Shown here one piece after another: positions 52,380 through 64,000 of a stretch of DNA of 64,000 bases (the first letter of the stretch is position 1; each line of letters opens with the position of its first letter). Below the pieces are notes generated by a model. It saw nothing but the letters and a program-made list of their open reading frames with translations, did not search any database and was not told where the DNA came from. Source of the DNA: Bacteroides sp. (GTDB lineage Bacteria > Bacteroidota > Bacteroidia > Bacteroidales > Bacteroidaceae); contig JAJQAY010000042.1 in NCBI GenBank assembly GCA_021203515.1, positions 1 to 64,000 of the forward strand, read 5' to 3'. Position numbers and translations under genes: made by a program.

Positions 52380-54719
52380 ATGAAAAAAAGGAATCGCGAG
52401 TTTATTATTTTGTCTTCTTGTTTCACAGGTATTGTGGGCACAGTTCAAGTTGACCTCGGGAAGAACTGTTACGGTGGCTTTCGACCCATCGGAAGAGATG
52501 ATTGTGCATACGGCTTTGGAGTTGTTCTCACGAGATTTTCAAGCGGTCTTCTCTGCTGCTGTCGGGCGGGATGCCCGGCAAGGGAATATTATAATAGGTA
52601 CTGTTGGTAAAAGTCCGTTGGTGGCGGAAGCCGGAGCGAATGTTTCTGCCTTGGAAGATAAGAAGCAAGCCTTTCGGATAGCGGTCTTACCGAATGGAAA
52701 GTTGTTGGTTGCGGGCAGCGACCAGTACGGAACGGCTTACGGCATCATGGAACTTTCACGCCTGATAGGGGTATCTCCGTGGAAATGGTGGGCGGACGTG
52801 ACTCCGGAAAAGAAGGAAACGTTTGAATTGCCGGCAGGATATGAGACGCTTCAATCGCCGTCCGTGGAATATCGTGGCATCTTTATTAATGACGAGGACT
52901 GGGGATTGATGCCGTGGAGCTGCCAGATGTATGAGCCTTCGGACGAAAGAGGGCATATCGGCCCTGCAACCCATGCCCGTATTTTCGAGTTGTTGCTTCG
53001 CCTGCGTGCCAATACCTATTGGCCCGCCATGCACGAATGTTCGCTTCCGTTCTTCCTGACAGAAGGAAACCGGGAAGTGGCCAAGAAGTTCGGCATCTAT
53101 ATCGGTTCGTCCCATTGCGAACCGATGGCGTGCAATGCTGCCGGCGAGTGGAGCAGGCGGGGAGAGGGAGAGTATGATTATGTGAATAACAGCAGTGCCG
53201 TATATCGTTTTTGGGAAGACCGGGTGAAAGAGGTTGCCTGACAGGAAATCTTATACATGCTTGGTATGCGTGGCGTGCACGATGAGCAGATGCAGGGAAC
53301 TAAACGACGGAAGAACAGAAGGCTGTTCTGGAGCGTGTACTGGAAGACCAACGGGGATTATTGCAGAAGTATGTGAACGAGGATATTAAATCTGTTCCGC
53401 AAGTCTTTATTCCTTATAAAGAGGTTTTGTCCGTTTACCGTGCGGGACTGGAGGTGCCGGACGATGTGACGCTGATGTGGTGTGACGATAACTACGGATA
53501 TATCCGCCATTTTCCGGATGAGGAAGAACGTGAGCGTAAGGGGGGAAGCGGCATTTATTATCATGTCTCGTACTGGGGCGTCCACATGATTATCTGTGGT
53601 TGGGTACGTTTAGCCCGGCTTTGCTCTATCAACAGATGAAGCAGGCTTATGAATATGGCATACGGAAAATCTGGGTGCTGAATGTAGGGGATATCAAACC
53701 TGCCGAGTATCAGATAGAGCTTTTTATGGATATGGCATGGAATATGGACAAAGTTGGAAAAGAGGGAGTCACCCGACATTTGGCAGGCTTCCTGAAACGT
53801 GAATTTGGGGAGACTGTTGGAAACAGATTGCTCCCGGTCATGCAGGAGCATTATCGGTTGGCTTATATCCGTAAACCGGAATTTATGAGGAATACACGCG
53901 TTGAGGAGAACTTGTCTATATATAATGTAGTAAAAGATTTACCTTGGAGCGAACAGGAAATAAACAAGCGTCTCACCGCTTACGGGCATTTGTCGGAACG
54001 GGCGGAAGAGTTTGGAAACGAAAATTGCTCCTGACAGGCGAAGCGCTTACTTTGAATTAGTCAAATATCCGGTGCAGGCTGCGGCGCAGATGAACAGGAA
54101 GCTGTTGTCGGCACAGTTGGCACGCCACGGCAAGGCCGATTGGGCTCAAAGCGATGCCGCCTTTGACAGTATTGCAAGTCTTACGCGGCAATACAATACT
54201 TTGGAGAACGGTAAATGGAACCGCATCATGGACTCCCAGCCCCGTAAACTTTCTGTCTTTAATCGTGTGGAGCGAAGGCTTCCCATTGACTCGATTCCGG
54301 CGGAGCGTCCGGCGGCCTATGTATGGAACGGCACGGAATGTACATCGGGAAATCCTCTAGCCTGCGAGGGCTTGGGATATGAAGGGAAGGCTGCCGGAAT
54401 AGAAAAAGGAGAAGCTCTGACTTTCGAGTTTGATAATTGGGAGACTGATACGATAGAGATTGAAATCGGTTTGCTGCCCAATCATCCGGTGGAGGGTGGG
54501 CATTTGCGTTTCTCCGTATCCGTAGACGAAGCGGACAAAGTAATATCTTATGCCACTGAAGGATGAAGCGAAGAATGGAAGGAGAATGTTTTGCGTAATC
54601 AGGCTGTCAGAAGAGTTGCGTTCCCGATACAGAAAGAAGAGAAGCACCGCCTGGTAGTTAAAGCTCTTGATGAAGGAGTAGTGCTGGATCAAATAAAATT
54701 ATATGATTTGAAGAACTGA
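52380..54719 (+). pseudogene. GH115 alpha-glucuronidase, two stops and several frameshifts
   Basis: ATG at 52380 is followed by a run of seven A. Removing one A gives the signal peptide MKKGIASLLFCLLVSQVLWA, in frame with the long ORF from 52432. The core reads GTAYGIMELSRLIGVSPW, YRGIFINDEDWGLMPW, LLRLRANTYWPAMHE and IYIGSSHCEPM, then (adjusted) LMWCDDNYGYIRHFP and the end ALDEGVVLDQIKLYDL. This is the GH115 order. Breaks: TGA 53239-53241, slips near 53305, 53585 and 54025, and TGA 54564-54566. About 780 aa, slightly short for GH115. The enzyme removes alpha-1,2-linked (4-O-methyl)glucuronic acid, classically from xylan. It precedes hybrid regulator 2. Confidence 0.83.
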
Positions 54720-54830
54720 CAGGAGTTGATGGAGATATATAGATTTTGTACTATTAAAAGTTACTATAATTTATCCCTGCATAAACAGAAACTTGCTATA
54801 TTTTGCCATTGTTCTTAATACTCTAATGTT

Positions 54831-57800
54831 ATGAAAAATATAGTGAGTTTCTGTCCTGTTTACAGGTGTTTTGTTTTATCTATTTGTCTGCTATTGCTTT
54901 CATCCCTGCTTAGGGCCAGTGATGCGCGGGGAGATATAGGATTGAAATTCAAACAGATATCTACATTCAATGGATTGCCAACCGATGAAGTCCAAAAAAT
55001 CTATCAGGATAAAGAAGGGTTTATATGGTTTGCCACCCGATATGGGCTTTGCAAATATGACGGTTATCAGGCTACGGTCTATAAATCAAATTTGTATGTT
55101 CCGGGAATGCTTACCAATAATAATATTTATTGTCTTGCAGATGATTATGACGATAATCTTTGGATTGGTACGCAAGGGGGATTGAATGTGCCTAATAAAA
55201 GGACAGGAGAGATACGTCAATATAGAACTCCGTCCATCCCCGACAATTTAGTCTCTTGCTTGTTGGTTACTAAAGATAATACGGTGTGGGTGGGTACGGA
55301 CGGTGGTTTGTGCCGGTATATGGCAGATAAGGACTCTCTTCTTGTATATGATGACCGTATAAGTGAGGGTGTATTCAAGAAAACGGTGGCGAAGTCTTTG
55401 TTTGAAGACTCGGATGGGGATGTATGGATTGGTACTTGGTCTGATGGGCTTTATCGTTACTCTCCGAAGCCCGGAAAGTTTTTTGAATATCCCCCCCCAT
55501 CAATGAGCGTAACTCTGCGCACGTTATTTATTAGGATATCGATAAGCGAATTTGGGTAGGGGGATGGGATTGTGGATTATCTCTACTGAATGATCCCAAA
55601 GATATGGAAAAGGTGTCTTATACCCGGTATGTGCATAAGACGGGAGATGATACGACTCTTTCGGATAATATTGTTTATGATATTGTAGAAGACTTGCATA
55701 CGCGGACTTTGTGGATTGGTATACGTGCCGGCTTGAGTATTATGGAGCATGATAGACCGGGACATTTCATTAATTATAAGTCGAGACACGCTTCGCATTA
55801 TATTCCCTGCGATGAAATAAATTCGTTGTTGCGAGACAATGCCAATCATATTTGGTTAGGTTCCATCGGAGGCGGTGTATTGATGGTGGACACCCAATTG
55901 CCGTTATTTACTTCCCACTCTTTGAATTTGGTGGAAGATGATGTACCTACCACTGCGGCCCGTGCCATTTTTGCCGACGATGAAAAGAACCTTTGGCTGG
56001 GAATTGGCAGTTATGGGTTGGCCCGTAAGGATTATAAAACCGGCAAGTTGACCTTTTTCTCTCATATCCCTGAGTTCTCGGGTATATCCAGTGTTCCCAC
56101 TATCAATACGATTGTCCAGCGTAAGAATGGAGAAATCTGGTTCGGAACTTATGATGGCGGAATTTTGGTGTACAAAAAAGGAGAAAAGGTGAAAGTGCTG
56201 CGAACTGAAAATGCGCCTTATCTCTATTCTTATTGTGTCTTGGCGTTGTATGAGGATAGTCGGGGGAATTGTTGGGCAGGCTGTCGGGGCGGAATGGGCG
56301 TAAGTTTGGCAGATGGCGGGTTTTATAAATTCGGAGTGCTTCCTTTTGAAAATGGCGGTTTGGCGGATTGGTATCATGTAAGAGATATCGTGGAAGATAC
56401 GGATGGCAGTATTTTGGTGGCTACGGGTAATTGTGGTATTATACATATCACTGGCAACGTACAACATCCGGAAACATTGAAGTATCAGAGTTATAATTTT
56501 GAGAACGGACAACTGGCTGTCAATACGGTGCTGTGCCTGCATGTGGATGAAGCGGGCAGGCTGTGGGCAGGTACCGAAGGGGGGCGGTTTGTATTTGTAT
56601 GACCGTAAGAAACTGTCGTTTACTGAAAAGAACCGGGAGTACAATATTCCCGGTGATATGGTTGGCTCCATAGAGGAAGACGATCAAGGTGCGTTGTGGA
56701 TAGGTACAAATAGAGGACTGGTACGGTTGATTGCTTCTGCGGATGGAACTTTATTTTCCACTCGTGTTTATACGATAGCAGACGGGTTGCAGGATAATTC
56801 CTTTATCGCACATTCTTCTTGCAGCCGGGGAGGTGAATTGTTTTTTGGAGATAACAAAGGGTATAATAGCTTTTCCCCGGCGATGCTAAAAGAGGGTAAT
56901 GCAAACGTTCCTTATTTAATTACGGATATTAAGATATTCAACCGTTCGCTCGCTTCTTTGGAACCGGAAGTTCGCGAGCGAATATCTCCCGTGATGCCTT
57001 CATTTGTACGGAAAATAGAATTGCCTCACGACTATAATAATTTCAGCGTTGAGTTCGCTTCGCTTACTTATAAAAATCCGGAGTTGAACCGTTATGCCTA
57101 TCAACTTGTGGGTTTTGATAATAAATGGCAATATACGGATGCCAGCCGTAGGTTCGCCTATTACAATAATCTGGAAAGCGGCACCTATAAATTCCGTTTG
57201 AAAGCTACCAATGAAAACGGAATTTGGAGTGGGGAAGTCCGTGAACTGACGGTGGTCGTGTTACCGCCATTTTGGGCTACCTGGTGGGCGTATGTCATAT
57301 ATGTACTGATAATAGCAGCAGTGATTTATTGGATATTCCGCACAGCCCGTAACCGCATGATGCTACGTAATGAGTTGCGCTTGCGTGAATTGGAAAAATC
57401 GAAGGCTGAAGAACTAAACCATGCGAAACTCCAGTTCTTCACAAATATTACTCATGAGTTGCTTACTCCGCTTACTATTATCTCTGCCGCAGTAGATGAA
57501 CTGAAAATGCAGGCACCGGGATATGATGAACTTTATGCGATGATGTCCGGTAATGTCCGTCGCCTTATCCGTTTGCTGCAACAGATATTGGAATTCCGTA
57601 AAGTTGAAACGGGTAATCTGAAATTGCGCGTATCACCAGGTGATATTGCCGCCTTTGTGAAGAATGAGGCGGAAGCATTTCAACCCTTGATAAAGAAACG
57701 CAAAATGCACTTCTCCGTACTTTGCAATCCGGAGTCGATTATCGGTTGCTTTGATACGGACAAGCTGGACAAGATATTGTATAACCTCCTTTCCAACGCT

Positions 57801-58976
57801 GCCAAATATAATAAGGAAGGAGGCTATATACAAGTAACTTTGTCGTATGCCGAGGATAATAAAGATTTTGTCCAATTACGCGTCAGGGATAACGGTTGCG
57901 GCATTTCCAAAGAGAAGCAAAAAGAATTGTTCAAGCGTTTTTATGAAGGGGATTATCGCAAGTTCAATACGATAGGAACGGGTATCGGGCTGTCTCTGAC
58001 GAAAGATTTAGTCGAATTGCATGGCGGAACTATCCATGTGGAAAGTGATGAAGATAAAGGTACGGAGTTTATAGTGACTCTGCCCGTGGATCGCTCTTAT
58101 TTTAAGGAAGAGCAGATTGATGAGAAGGCGGTGCTGCCGGTGCAGAACATGATTACTTATGAGGATGACAGTTCGGAGGATACTGCCGATCTGATTTCTT
58201 CCGGAAATGAAAAACTGCATAACCTGCTTGTTGTTGAAGATAATGAGGAATTGCTCCAACTGATGATGCGTCTGCTTCATCGCGATTACAATGTGTTTAC
58301 TGCCGAAAACGGCAGAGAGGCGATTACTATTGTAGAGAATGAAGATATAGATTTGATTGTTACCGATATAATGATACCCGTAATGGACGGCATTGAACTT
58401 TGCAAATATGTGAAAAGTAAAATAGAAATCAGTCATATCCCTGTCATTTTGCTTACTGCTAAAAATAAAGAAGAAGACCGGGCAGAAGCGTATGAGATAG
58501 GTGCGGATGCATTTATCAGTAAACCTTTCAATCTTGCAGTGTTACATGCTCGTATTCGTAACTTGTTGAAATACAAAGAACGTATGGCAAAGGATTTCAA
58601 AAACCAATTGGTGTTTGAAGTGAAAGACCTGAACTATACCAGCATCGACGAGGAGTTCATGCAGCGTGCCATTGATTGTGTGAACCGACATTTGGAAGAT
58701 TGCGAGTTTGACCAGACGCAGTTTGTAGATGAGATGGGGACCAGTAAATCCACTCTTTACAAGAAACTCAAATCGCTTACCGGGCTGAACACTTCCGCCT
58801 TTATCCGTAATATCCGTTTGAAGGCGGCTTGCCGCATCATGGAGGAGAAAGGAAATGCCGTTCGTGTCTCCGAACTGGCTTATGCGGTAGGCTTCAATGA
58901 TCCGAAGCATTTCAGTTCCTGCTTCAAGAAAGAATTCGGGATGCTGCCAACGGAATATTTGGAACGGTTTGTGTAA
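54831..58976 (+). pseudogene. Hybrid two-component system regulator 2, two frameshifts
   Basis: Three frames join into about 1,380 aa: a signal peptide, propeller repeats (EGFIWFATRYGLCKYDGYQA, DVWIGTWSDGLYRYS, HIWLGSIGGG), Y_Y_Y (YQLVGFDNKWQYTDA), a transmembrane helix (TWWAYVIYVLIIAAVIYWIF), HisKA (FFTNITHELLTPL), HATPase (VRDNGCGIS, GTGIGLSL), a receiver (IVTDIMIPVMDGI) and an AraC-type HTH. Breaks are in a run of eight C near 55493 and a G-run near 56586, both in the sensor. All signalling motifs are intact. It shares architecture and many residues with regulator 1, but the propellers differ, so a different ligand is likely. It would control susC2/susD2 and probably the GH115 gene. Confidence 0.87.
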
Positions 58977-58989
58977 TAATCGGATAACC

Positions 58990-59015
58990 TTCTCCCTTAC
59001 TTGTGTAAGGGAGAA
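58990..59015. terminator. Hairpin after hybrid regulator 2
   Basis: TTCTCCCTTAC (58990-59000) pairs perfectly with GTAAGGGAGAA (59005-59015) around a 4-nt loop, 14 bp after the stop codon. No T-run follows, but the position suits a terminator or attenuator. Confidence 0.6.
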
Positions 59016-59093
59016 TTATGGTTTAAATAGGTCGAAAAACTAAAATTCTACTTTACGGAACTATTTTTGGAGCCTTTCTGAACTGCTTGTTTT

Positions 59094-59101
59094 TACATTT
59101 G
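59094..59101 (+). promoter_or_regulatory. Bacteroides -7 box for susC2
   Basis: TACATTTG fits TAnnTTTG and is preceded by TTCTGAA, the same element found before the susC1 box. The leader to the start at 59164 is about 60 nt. Confidence 0.48.
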
Positions 59102-59163
59102 CCCCTGTCTTCGTAGCTGGAGTATGGAGACGGTGATTAATGTTTAATCTTAAAGTTTATACA

Positions 59164-62100
59164 ATGAAAAGACAAAAATTCCTTGAAGGACCTGGACTGA
59201 AGGCGTGCTTCGCTTTGGCAGTTTATATGGTTCTTTTGTTGAATGTTCAGTTCTTGAACGCACAGAGTTCAACAATCAATGTAAAAGGTGTGATGAATGA
59301 TGCAATGGGGCCGATTATCGGTGCCAGTGTCGTGGAAAAGGGAAATACGGCTAATGGTACGATTACCGATATGGATGGTAATTTTTCTCTTTCAACAAGG
59401 CCGGATGCAACACTTACAGTCTCTTATATAGGATATAAGACGCAGGAAGTGCGGGTAGTAGACGGAAAGGCAATCAATGTTACATTGAAGGAGGACACTG
59501 AGGTGCTGGATGAAGTCGTGGTCGTGGGTTTCGGTACACAAAAGAAAGTAAACTTGACGGGGACTGTCGATGTAATCGACAACAAGCAGTTACAGGAACG
59601 CCCGGTAGCAAATGCGGTACAAGCATTGCAGGGTGTAGTGCCCGGTTTGCAGATTACACAAGGCAGCGGTAGTTTGGAGTCACGTCCCAGTATCAATGTT
59701 CGTGGTACGGCTACTATCGGTGAGGGCTCTTCGGGTAGTCCGTTGGTATTGATTGATGGTATGGAGGCTGATTTGAACTCTATTAATCTGCAGGATATTG
59801 CCAGTATTTCTGTATTGAAGGATGCGGCAGCTTCATCTATTTATGGTTCTCGTGCACCGTTCGGTGTTATTTTGGTAACTACGAAAGCCGGTGGAAGCGA
59901 GGGGAAGGTGTGTATTAATTATAATAATAACTTCCGATTCAGTACACCTGTGCACATGAACAACATGATGAACTCATTAGATTTTGTTACATGGGTAAAC
60001 GATACGCATATCAATAAAGGAGATAATGCCTATTTTGAAGGTACACGTTTTGACCGGCTTGTGGAGTATTTTTATGCCAAGCCTTATAGCCAGGGTGTGA
60101 GGATGACTGATAGCGGTGAACTTGTATATGCTTTGCCGGAATATAATGACAACGGACAGTGGAAAGGAGGTTTCTCTACCGGTGTGGATGATGTGGACTG
60201 GTATGATATGCTTTATAAAGACTGGACTTTTCTCAAGAACACAATTTTAGCGCAAACGGCGGCAGTAAGAAATTCAATTACTACGCATCCGGGAGTTACT
60301 TCGGTCAGGGTGGCTTTTTAAATCTCGGTGATGAGGATTTGAAACGTTATACGGCAACGGTGAAGATTAACTCTGAATTGACGGACTGGTTGAAGTTTCA
60401 CTACAGCATGCGTTTCACGCGCGAAGATTATAAACGTCCGGCAGCATCGACAGATTATTTATATGAAAGTTTGGCATTGAAGGCTTGGCCGGTAATCCCT
60501 GCTTATGATCGTAATGGATACCATTTCTTTAGTGATGATACATCGGTATGGGGATTGGAATCCGGTGGCACGGACAAGACACAGACTGACAATACTTACC
60601 ATCAACTGGGCTTCACGATAGAACCGGTGAAGAACTGGATAACCAGCGTCGATTTTAATTATCGCATCAAGTCGGCAAACCGTTATTGGGATAGTCAGGC
60701 TATTGTCAACCATGATTTGAATGGAATCCCTATGTGTGCAAGTCTGCAACGAATGTGCACGAGGATTATCTGAAGAATAATTACTATAATTTCAATGTGC
60801 GTTCGGAATACTCTCACACATTTGCCGAAAAGCACAACTTCCATATTCTTGCCGGTATGCAGATTGAAGACCTGAAAGAAGCCAAATTCGGACTACAACG
60901 TAATGGCATTATGATTGCCAGCAAACCGGAAATTAATATGACTACGGGACTGGAAAACGGTACGGCTGTTACTCCCAGCCTCAATGGAGAACGCAATGAA
61001 TGGGCAACGGTAGGTGTTTTCGGGCGTCTGAACTATGACTATAAAGGTAAATATTTGTTGGAAGCCAATGTTCGTGGCGATGGTTCTTCACGTTTCCGTA
61101 AAGGAAATCAGTGGAAGGTTTTCCCTTCTGTTTCTTTAGGTTGGAATGTTGCTGAAGAAAGTTTCTTTGAAGGTGCACGGGGTTTTATGGATATGTTTAA
61201 GTTGCGTTTCTCTTACGGTTCGCTAGGTAATCAGAATACAGACAATTGGTATTATACGTTCCAGACACCTTCCGCATCACCTTCGGGCGGTGGTTGGTTA
61301 CAGAATGGTGTGAAGCCGAATGTGGCGAGTGCGCCGGGATTGGTTTCCGAAACGTTGACTTGGGAAACTATTGAAACCTATAACGTCGGTGTTGACTGGG
61401 GTTTCCTGAATAATCGTTTGACCGGTTCTTTTAACTGGTACATCCGTAATACGAAGGATATGGTAGGTAAGCGCCCGCGTTGCCTGACATCTTAGGAACG
61501 AATGTTCCTAATATCAATAATACCGACTTACGTACACAAGGTTGGGAATTTAGTATCGGCTGGAAAGACCGCCTGAAGAACGGATTATCTTATGGCGCAA
61601 GATTTATGCTTTATGACTCTCGTACCAAGATTACGCGCTATCCTAATAATCCGACTCATTCTATAGATACTTATGTAGAAGGAAGGTATATCAATGAAAT
61701 CTGGGGATATGAAACAATCGGTATCGCTAAATCGGATGATGAAATGAGTGCTCATCTGGCAACATTGGATAAAGGTGGGCAGAATGCCTTGGGCTCTGAT
61801 TGGAAGGCCGGAGACATCATGTATAGAGACCTGAATGGCGATGGTAAAATCTCCGGAGGAGCCGGAACGGTGGAAGACCCGGGTGACAGAAAGGTTATCG
61901 GTAACAGCACGCCTCGTTTCCAATTCGGTTTGGATTTGAATGCCGCATGGAAAGGATTTGATTTACGTGTCTTCTTCCAGGGAGTGATGAAACGTGATTA
62001 TTGGCAGGGTAGTGATTACCTGTTCGGAGCGACCGGTAGTGGACTTTGGGGAGCTTGTGGTCTTGATGCTGTAGGTGATTATTATCGTGATGAAAATACC

Positions 62101-62430
62101 TGGTCGGTTCAGGAAGGATATCGTGATGTCAATCAGAATGCCTACTTACCACGACCATTGTACAGTAATAAGAACTTCCAGACGCAGACACGTTATCTGC
62201 AAAATGCGGCTTATATCCGTTTGAAGAATCTATCTGTAGGCTATACTTTACCGGATAATCTGACTTCGAAATGGGGCATTCAGAAGATACGTGTCTATTT
62301 CTCAGGTGAAAACCTATGGACGGGAACCGGTCTGGCAGAACAGTTTGACCCGGAAACAATCGGAACGAATAAGGGTAATGCTTATCCTTTGTCCAAAACA
62401 TTATCTTGTGGTTTAAGTCTAACTTTCTAA
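59164..62430 (+). pseudogene. SusC2 TonB-dependent glycan transporter, three frameshifts
   Basis: I start at 59164 (MKRQKFLEGPGLKACFALAV) rather than 59140, because this matches SusC1 and gives a proper signal ending NAQ. The CarboxypepD-like domain, DEVVVVGFGTQKKVNLTG, the plug (LQGVVPGLQIT, LVLIDGMEADL, VLKDAAASSIYGSRAPFGV) and the barrel run through four frames and end CGLSLTF, a correct beta signal. Slips lie near 60275, 60750 and 61478 (GGTAAGCGCCCGC, one G short of GKAPALPDILG). Reconstructed length is about 1,088 aa, the same as SusC1. Its first 130 residues nearly repeat SusC1, but the plug and barrel differ, pointing to a different oligosaccharide. Confidence 0.87.
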
Positions 62431-62443
62431 AAACTTTGAAGCA

Positions 62444-64000
62444 ATGAAACTAAATATAAAGAATATACTGTCGCTGATGCTTATAAGTGGCGCATTGGCA
62501 TCGTGTGAGGACCTTTTGGATCAACAACCTCCTTCATATATCGTGCCGGAAGATTATTATAAACAGAAGATCAGGTAGAAGTTTGTGCCAACCAGTTTTA
62601 TACGGATGTACTCCCTTCTCATGGCGGCCAATATGGTTTGTATGCGAGTGATAATAATACGGATAATCAAGCCGGAAGAAGTGCGGATGGTAAATACGCC
62701 GTTGGCGAGTGGAAGGTCGGCATGACGAATGGCGAGTGGTCATGGGGGACTATCCGGAACATTAATTATCAGTTGAACACTATTTTGGGCTTGTATGAAC
62801 AGAAGCAGATAACGGGTACGGACAAGAACATTCGCCAATATATCGGTGAAATGTATTTCCTCCGGGCATATAAGTATTTCAGCTTATTGCAGAAGTGGGG
62901 TGATTTGCCTATTTTGACGCAGGCTTTCCCTGACAATGAGGCTGTTCTGGTAGCGGCAAGCAAACGCAGTCCGCGCAATGAGGTGGCACGTTTCATTATC
63001 AACAATTTGGATACAGCGCTGACTTACATGAGTCCGAATTTTGAAAAACGTCGTACCCGCATATCACAGGATGTTGCCGTATTGGTGAAGTCTCGCGTTG
63101 CTCTGTTCGAGGCTTCCTGGCTGAAAAACTTCAAGGGTACTCCATTCGTGCCGAATGGTGAAAGTTGGCCCGGTAAGGCTAAAGATTATAATGCGGGGTA
63201 TCAATATCCGTCGGGTGATATTGATGCTGAAATTAAATATTTCTTGGAAATAGCAGTAGAGGCTGCTGAAACAATAGCTGAGAAGTATAAGGGGCAGTTA
63301 GTGCAGAATACCGGTACGGTACCGCAGTCGGAAGCAGATCCGGAAAATCCTTACTTCAGCCTGTTCGGAACGATAGATATGTCTAAAACACCTGAAATAC
63401 TCTTGTGGCGTGAATATAGTGATGCTTTGTCTGTCAGAAACGAAGTAGAAGTTGCAGTGCAGCGTGGAAATTATGGGGTTGGCGTAACCCGTAGCTTGGT
63501 GGAGAGTTTTCTGATGGCTGATGGTAAGCCTATCTATGCAGGCCATATTGGTTATACTTATAATGATATGTCGATTGCCGGTGTGCGCAAAAATCGTGAT
63601 CCGCGTCTGACTGTTTTTCTGAAAGTACCTGACCAGATTAACACGTTTAAGAATATGGATAATCCTGCAACCATGTATATACCGGTAGAGCCTAAACCGG
63701 ACATCACAACAGGAGCAGATGACCGTGCTTACACCACCGGATATACTCTTCGTAAAGGAGGTACTTTCGACCGGGCTTTGTGTGAGAATGGAAGAAGTTA
63801 TAATGCTGCTTGCTGTTTCAGGGCAACAGAAGCATTGCTGAACTATATGGAAGCGCAGTATTTACTGTCGGGAAGTATCAATTCCGGAAAGATTCTTGAA
63901 TATTGGAAATTAATTCGTGAGAGGGCCGGCTTTACCGGTGAGGCTATCGATCCGAATACTACGATTGATGCTACAGTGATGGCTAACGAGAAGCTGGATT
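62444..64000 (+). pseudogene. SusD2 surface glycan-binding lipoprotein, one frameshift, runs off the window
   Basis: This gene is missing from the supplied ORF track. ATG at 62444 gives MKLNIKNILSLMLISGALAS and a lipobox Cys21, then DLLDQQPPSYIVPEDYY. The frame slips near 62567 (TATAAACAGAAG, probably one A short), and the corrected frame (TEDQVEVCANQFYTDV) stays open to the end of the window. RQYIGEMYFLRAYKYFSLLQ and WGDLPI are classic SusD helices. At least 518 aa are visible and the 3' end lies outside. It would pair with SusC2, 14 bp upstream. Confidence 0.85.

Overview
The window is from a gut Bacteroides-type genome (order Bacteroidales). The evidence is SusC/SusD pairs, hybrid two-component regulators, fimbrillin-type lipoproteins, Bacteroides -7 boxes (TAnnTTTG) and typical glycoside hydrolase gene clusters. 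I cannot name the species. The main caveat is that about two thirds of the genes are interrupted by frameshifts or in-frame stops, roughly one per kilobase. In nearly every case the conserved protein resumes directly in another frame, often at a short homopolymer. This looks more like an error-prone draft assembly than true gene decay. Interrupted genes are listed as 'pseudogene' over their reconstructed span, with the breaks described.

Layout. (1) 57-4568: a type V (Mfa/Fim-like) pilus cluster with a fimbrillin, an Mfa2/FimB-like anchor and a large tip protein ending in a FISUMP-like domain. (2) 4569-7662: a small accessory region holding a truncated KilA-N protein next to a 21-bp direct repeat, a 48-aa gene plus a DUF6169-like gene, an orphan MNT nucleotidyltransferase, and an HU-like protein with a 31-aa 'smalltalk'-type peptide. 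(3) 8069-15431: a second pilus operon (DUF3575, DUF3868/OmpA-like, then five fimbrillin/Mfa2-like lipoproteins). (4) 15494-24315: an ECF sigma factor, a metallophosphoesterase, a minus-strand SusC/SusD/secreted-protein operon, and hemW.

(5) 24558-47514: a large polysaccharide utilization locus (PUL). It has a DUF2264 protein, hybrid regulator 1, SusC1/SusD1, a GH16, a second DUF2264 protein, a BNR_4 protein, a GH105, a tandem GH43-GH43 protein, a GH51 and a GH2. The enzyme mix suggests a galactan backbone with arabinose and uronic-acid side chains, such as arabinogalactan or arabinogalactan-protein glycans. (6) 47569-52320: an accessory island with a VapE-like primase/ATPase, a DUF4062-RecG-like ATPase-wHTH protein and an HU-wHTH protein, with three TATGAGGGTA repeats at its edge. 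(7) 52380-64000: a second PUL with GH115 alpha-glucuronidase, hybrid regulator 2, SusC2 and a SusD2 that runs off the window.

In each PUL the periplasmic propeller of the hybrid regulator would sense a released oligosaccharide and switch on the adjacent susCD and enzyme genes. SusCD would import glycan fragments, and the secreted or periplasmic hydrolases would trim them. The most unusual non-coding signal is a set of three 13-bp palindromes spaced exactly 22 bp apart, enclosed in a 17-bp perfect inverted repeat, between regulator 1 and susC1.
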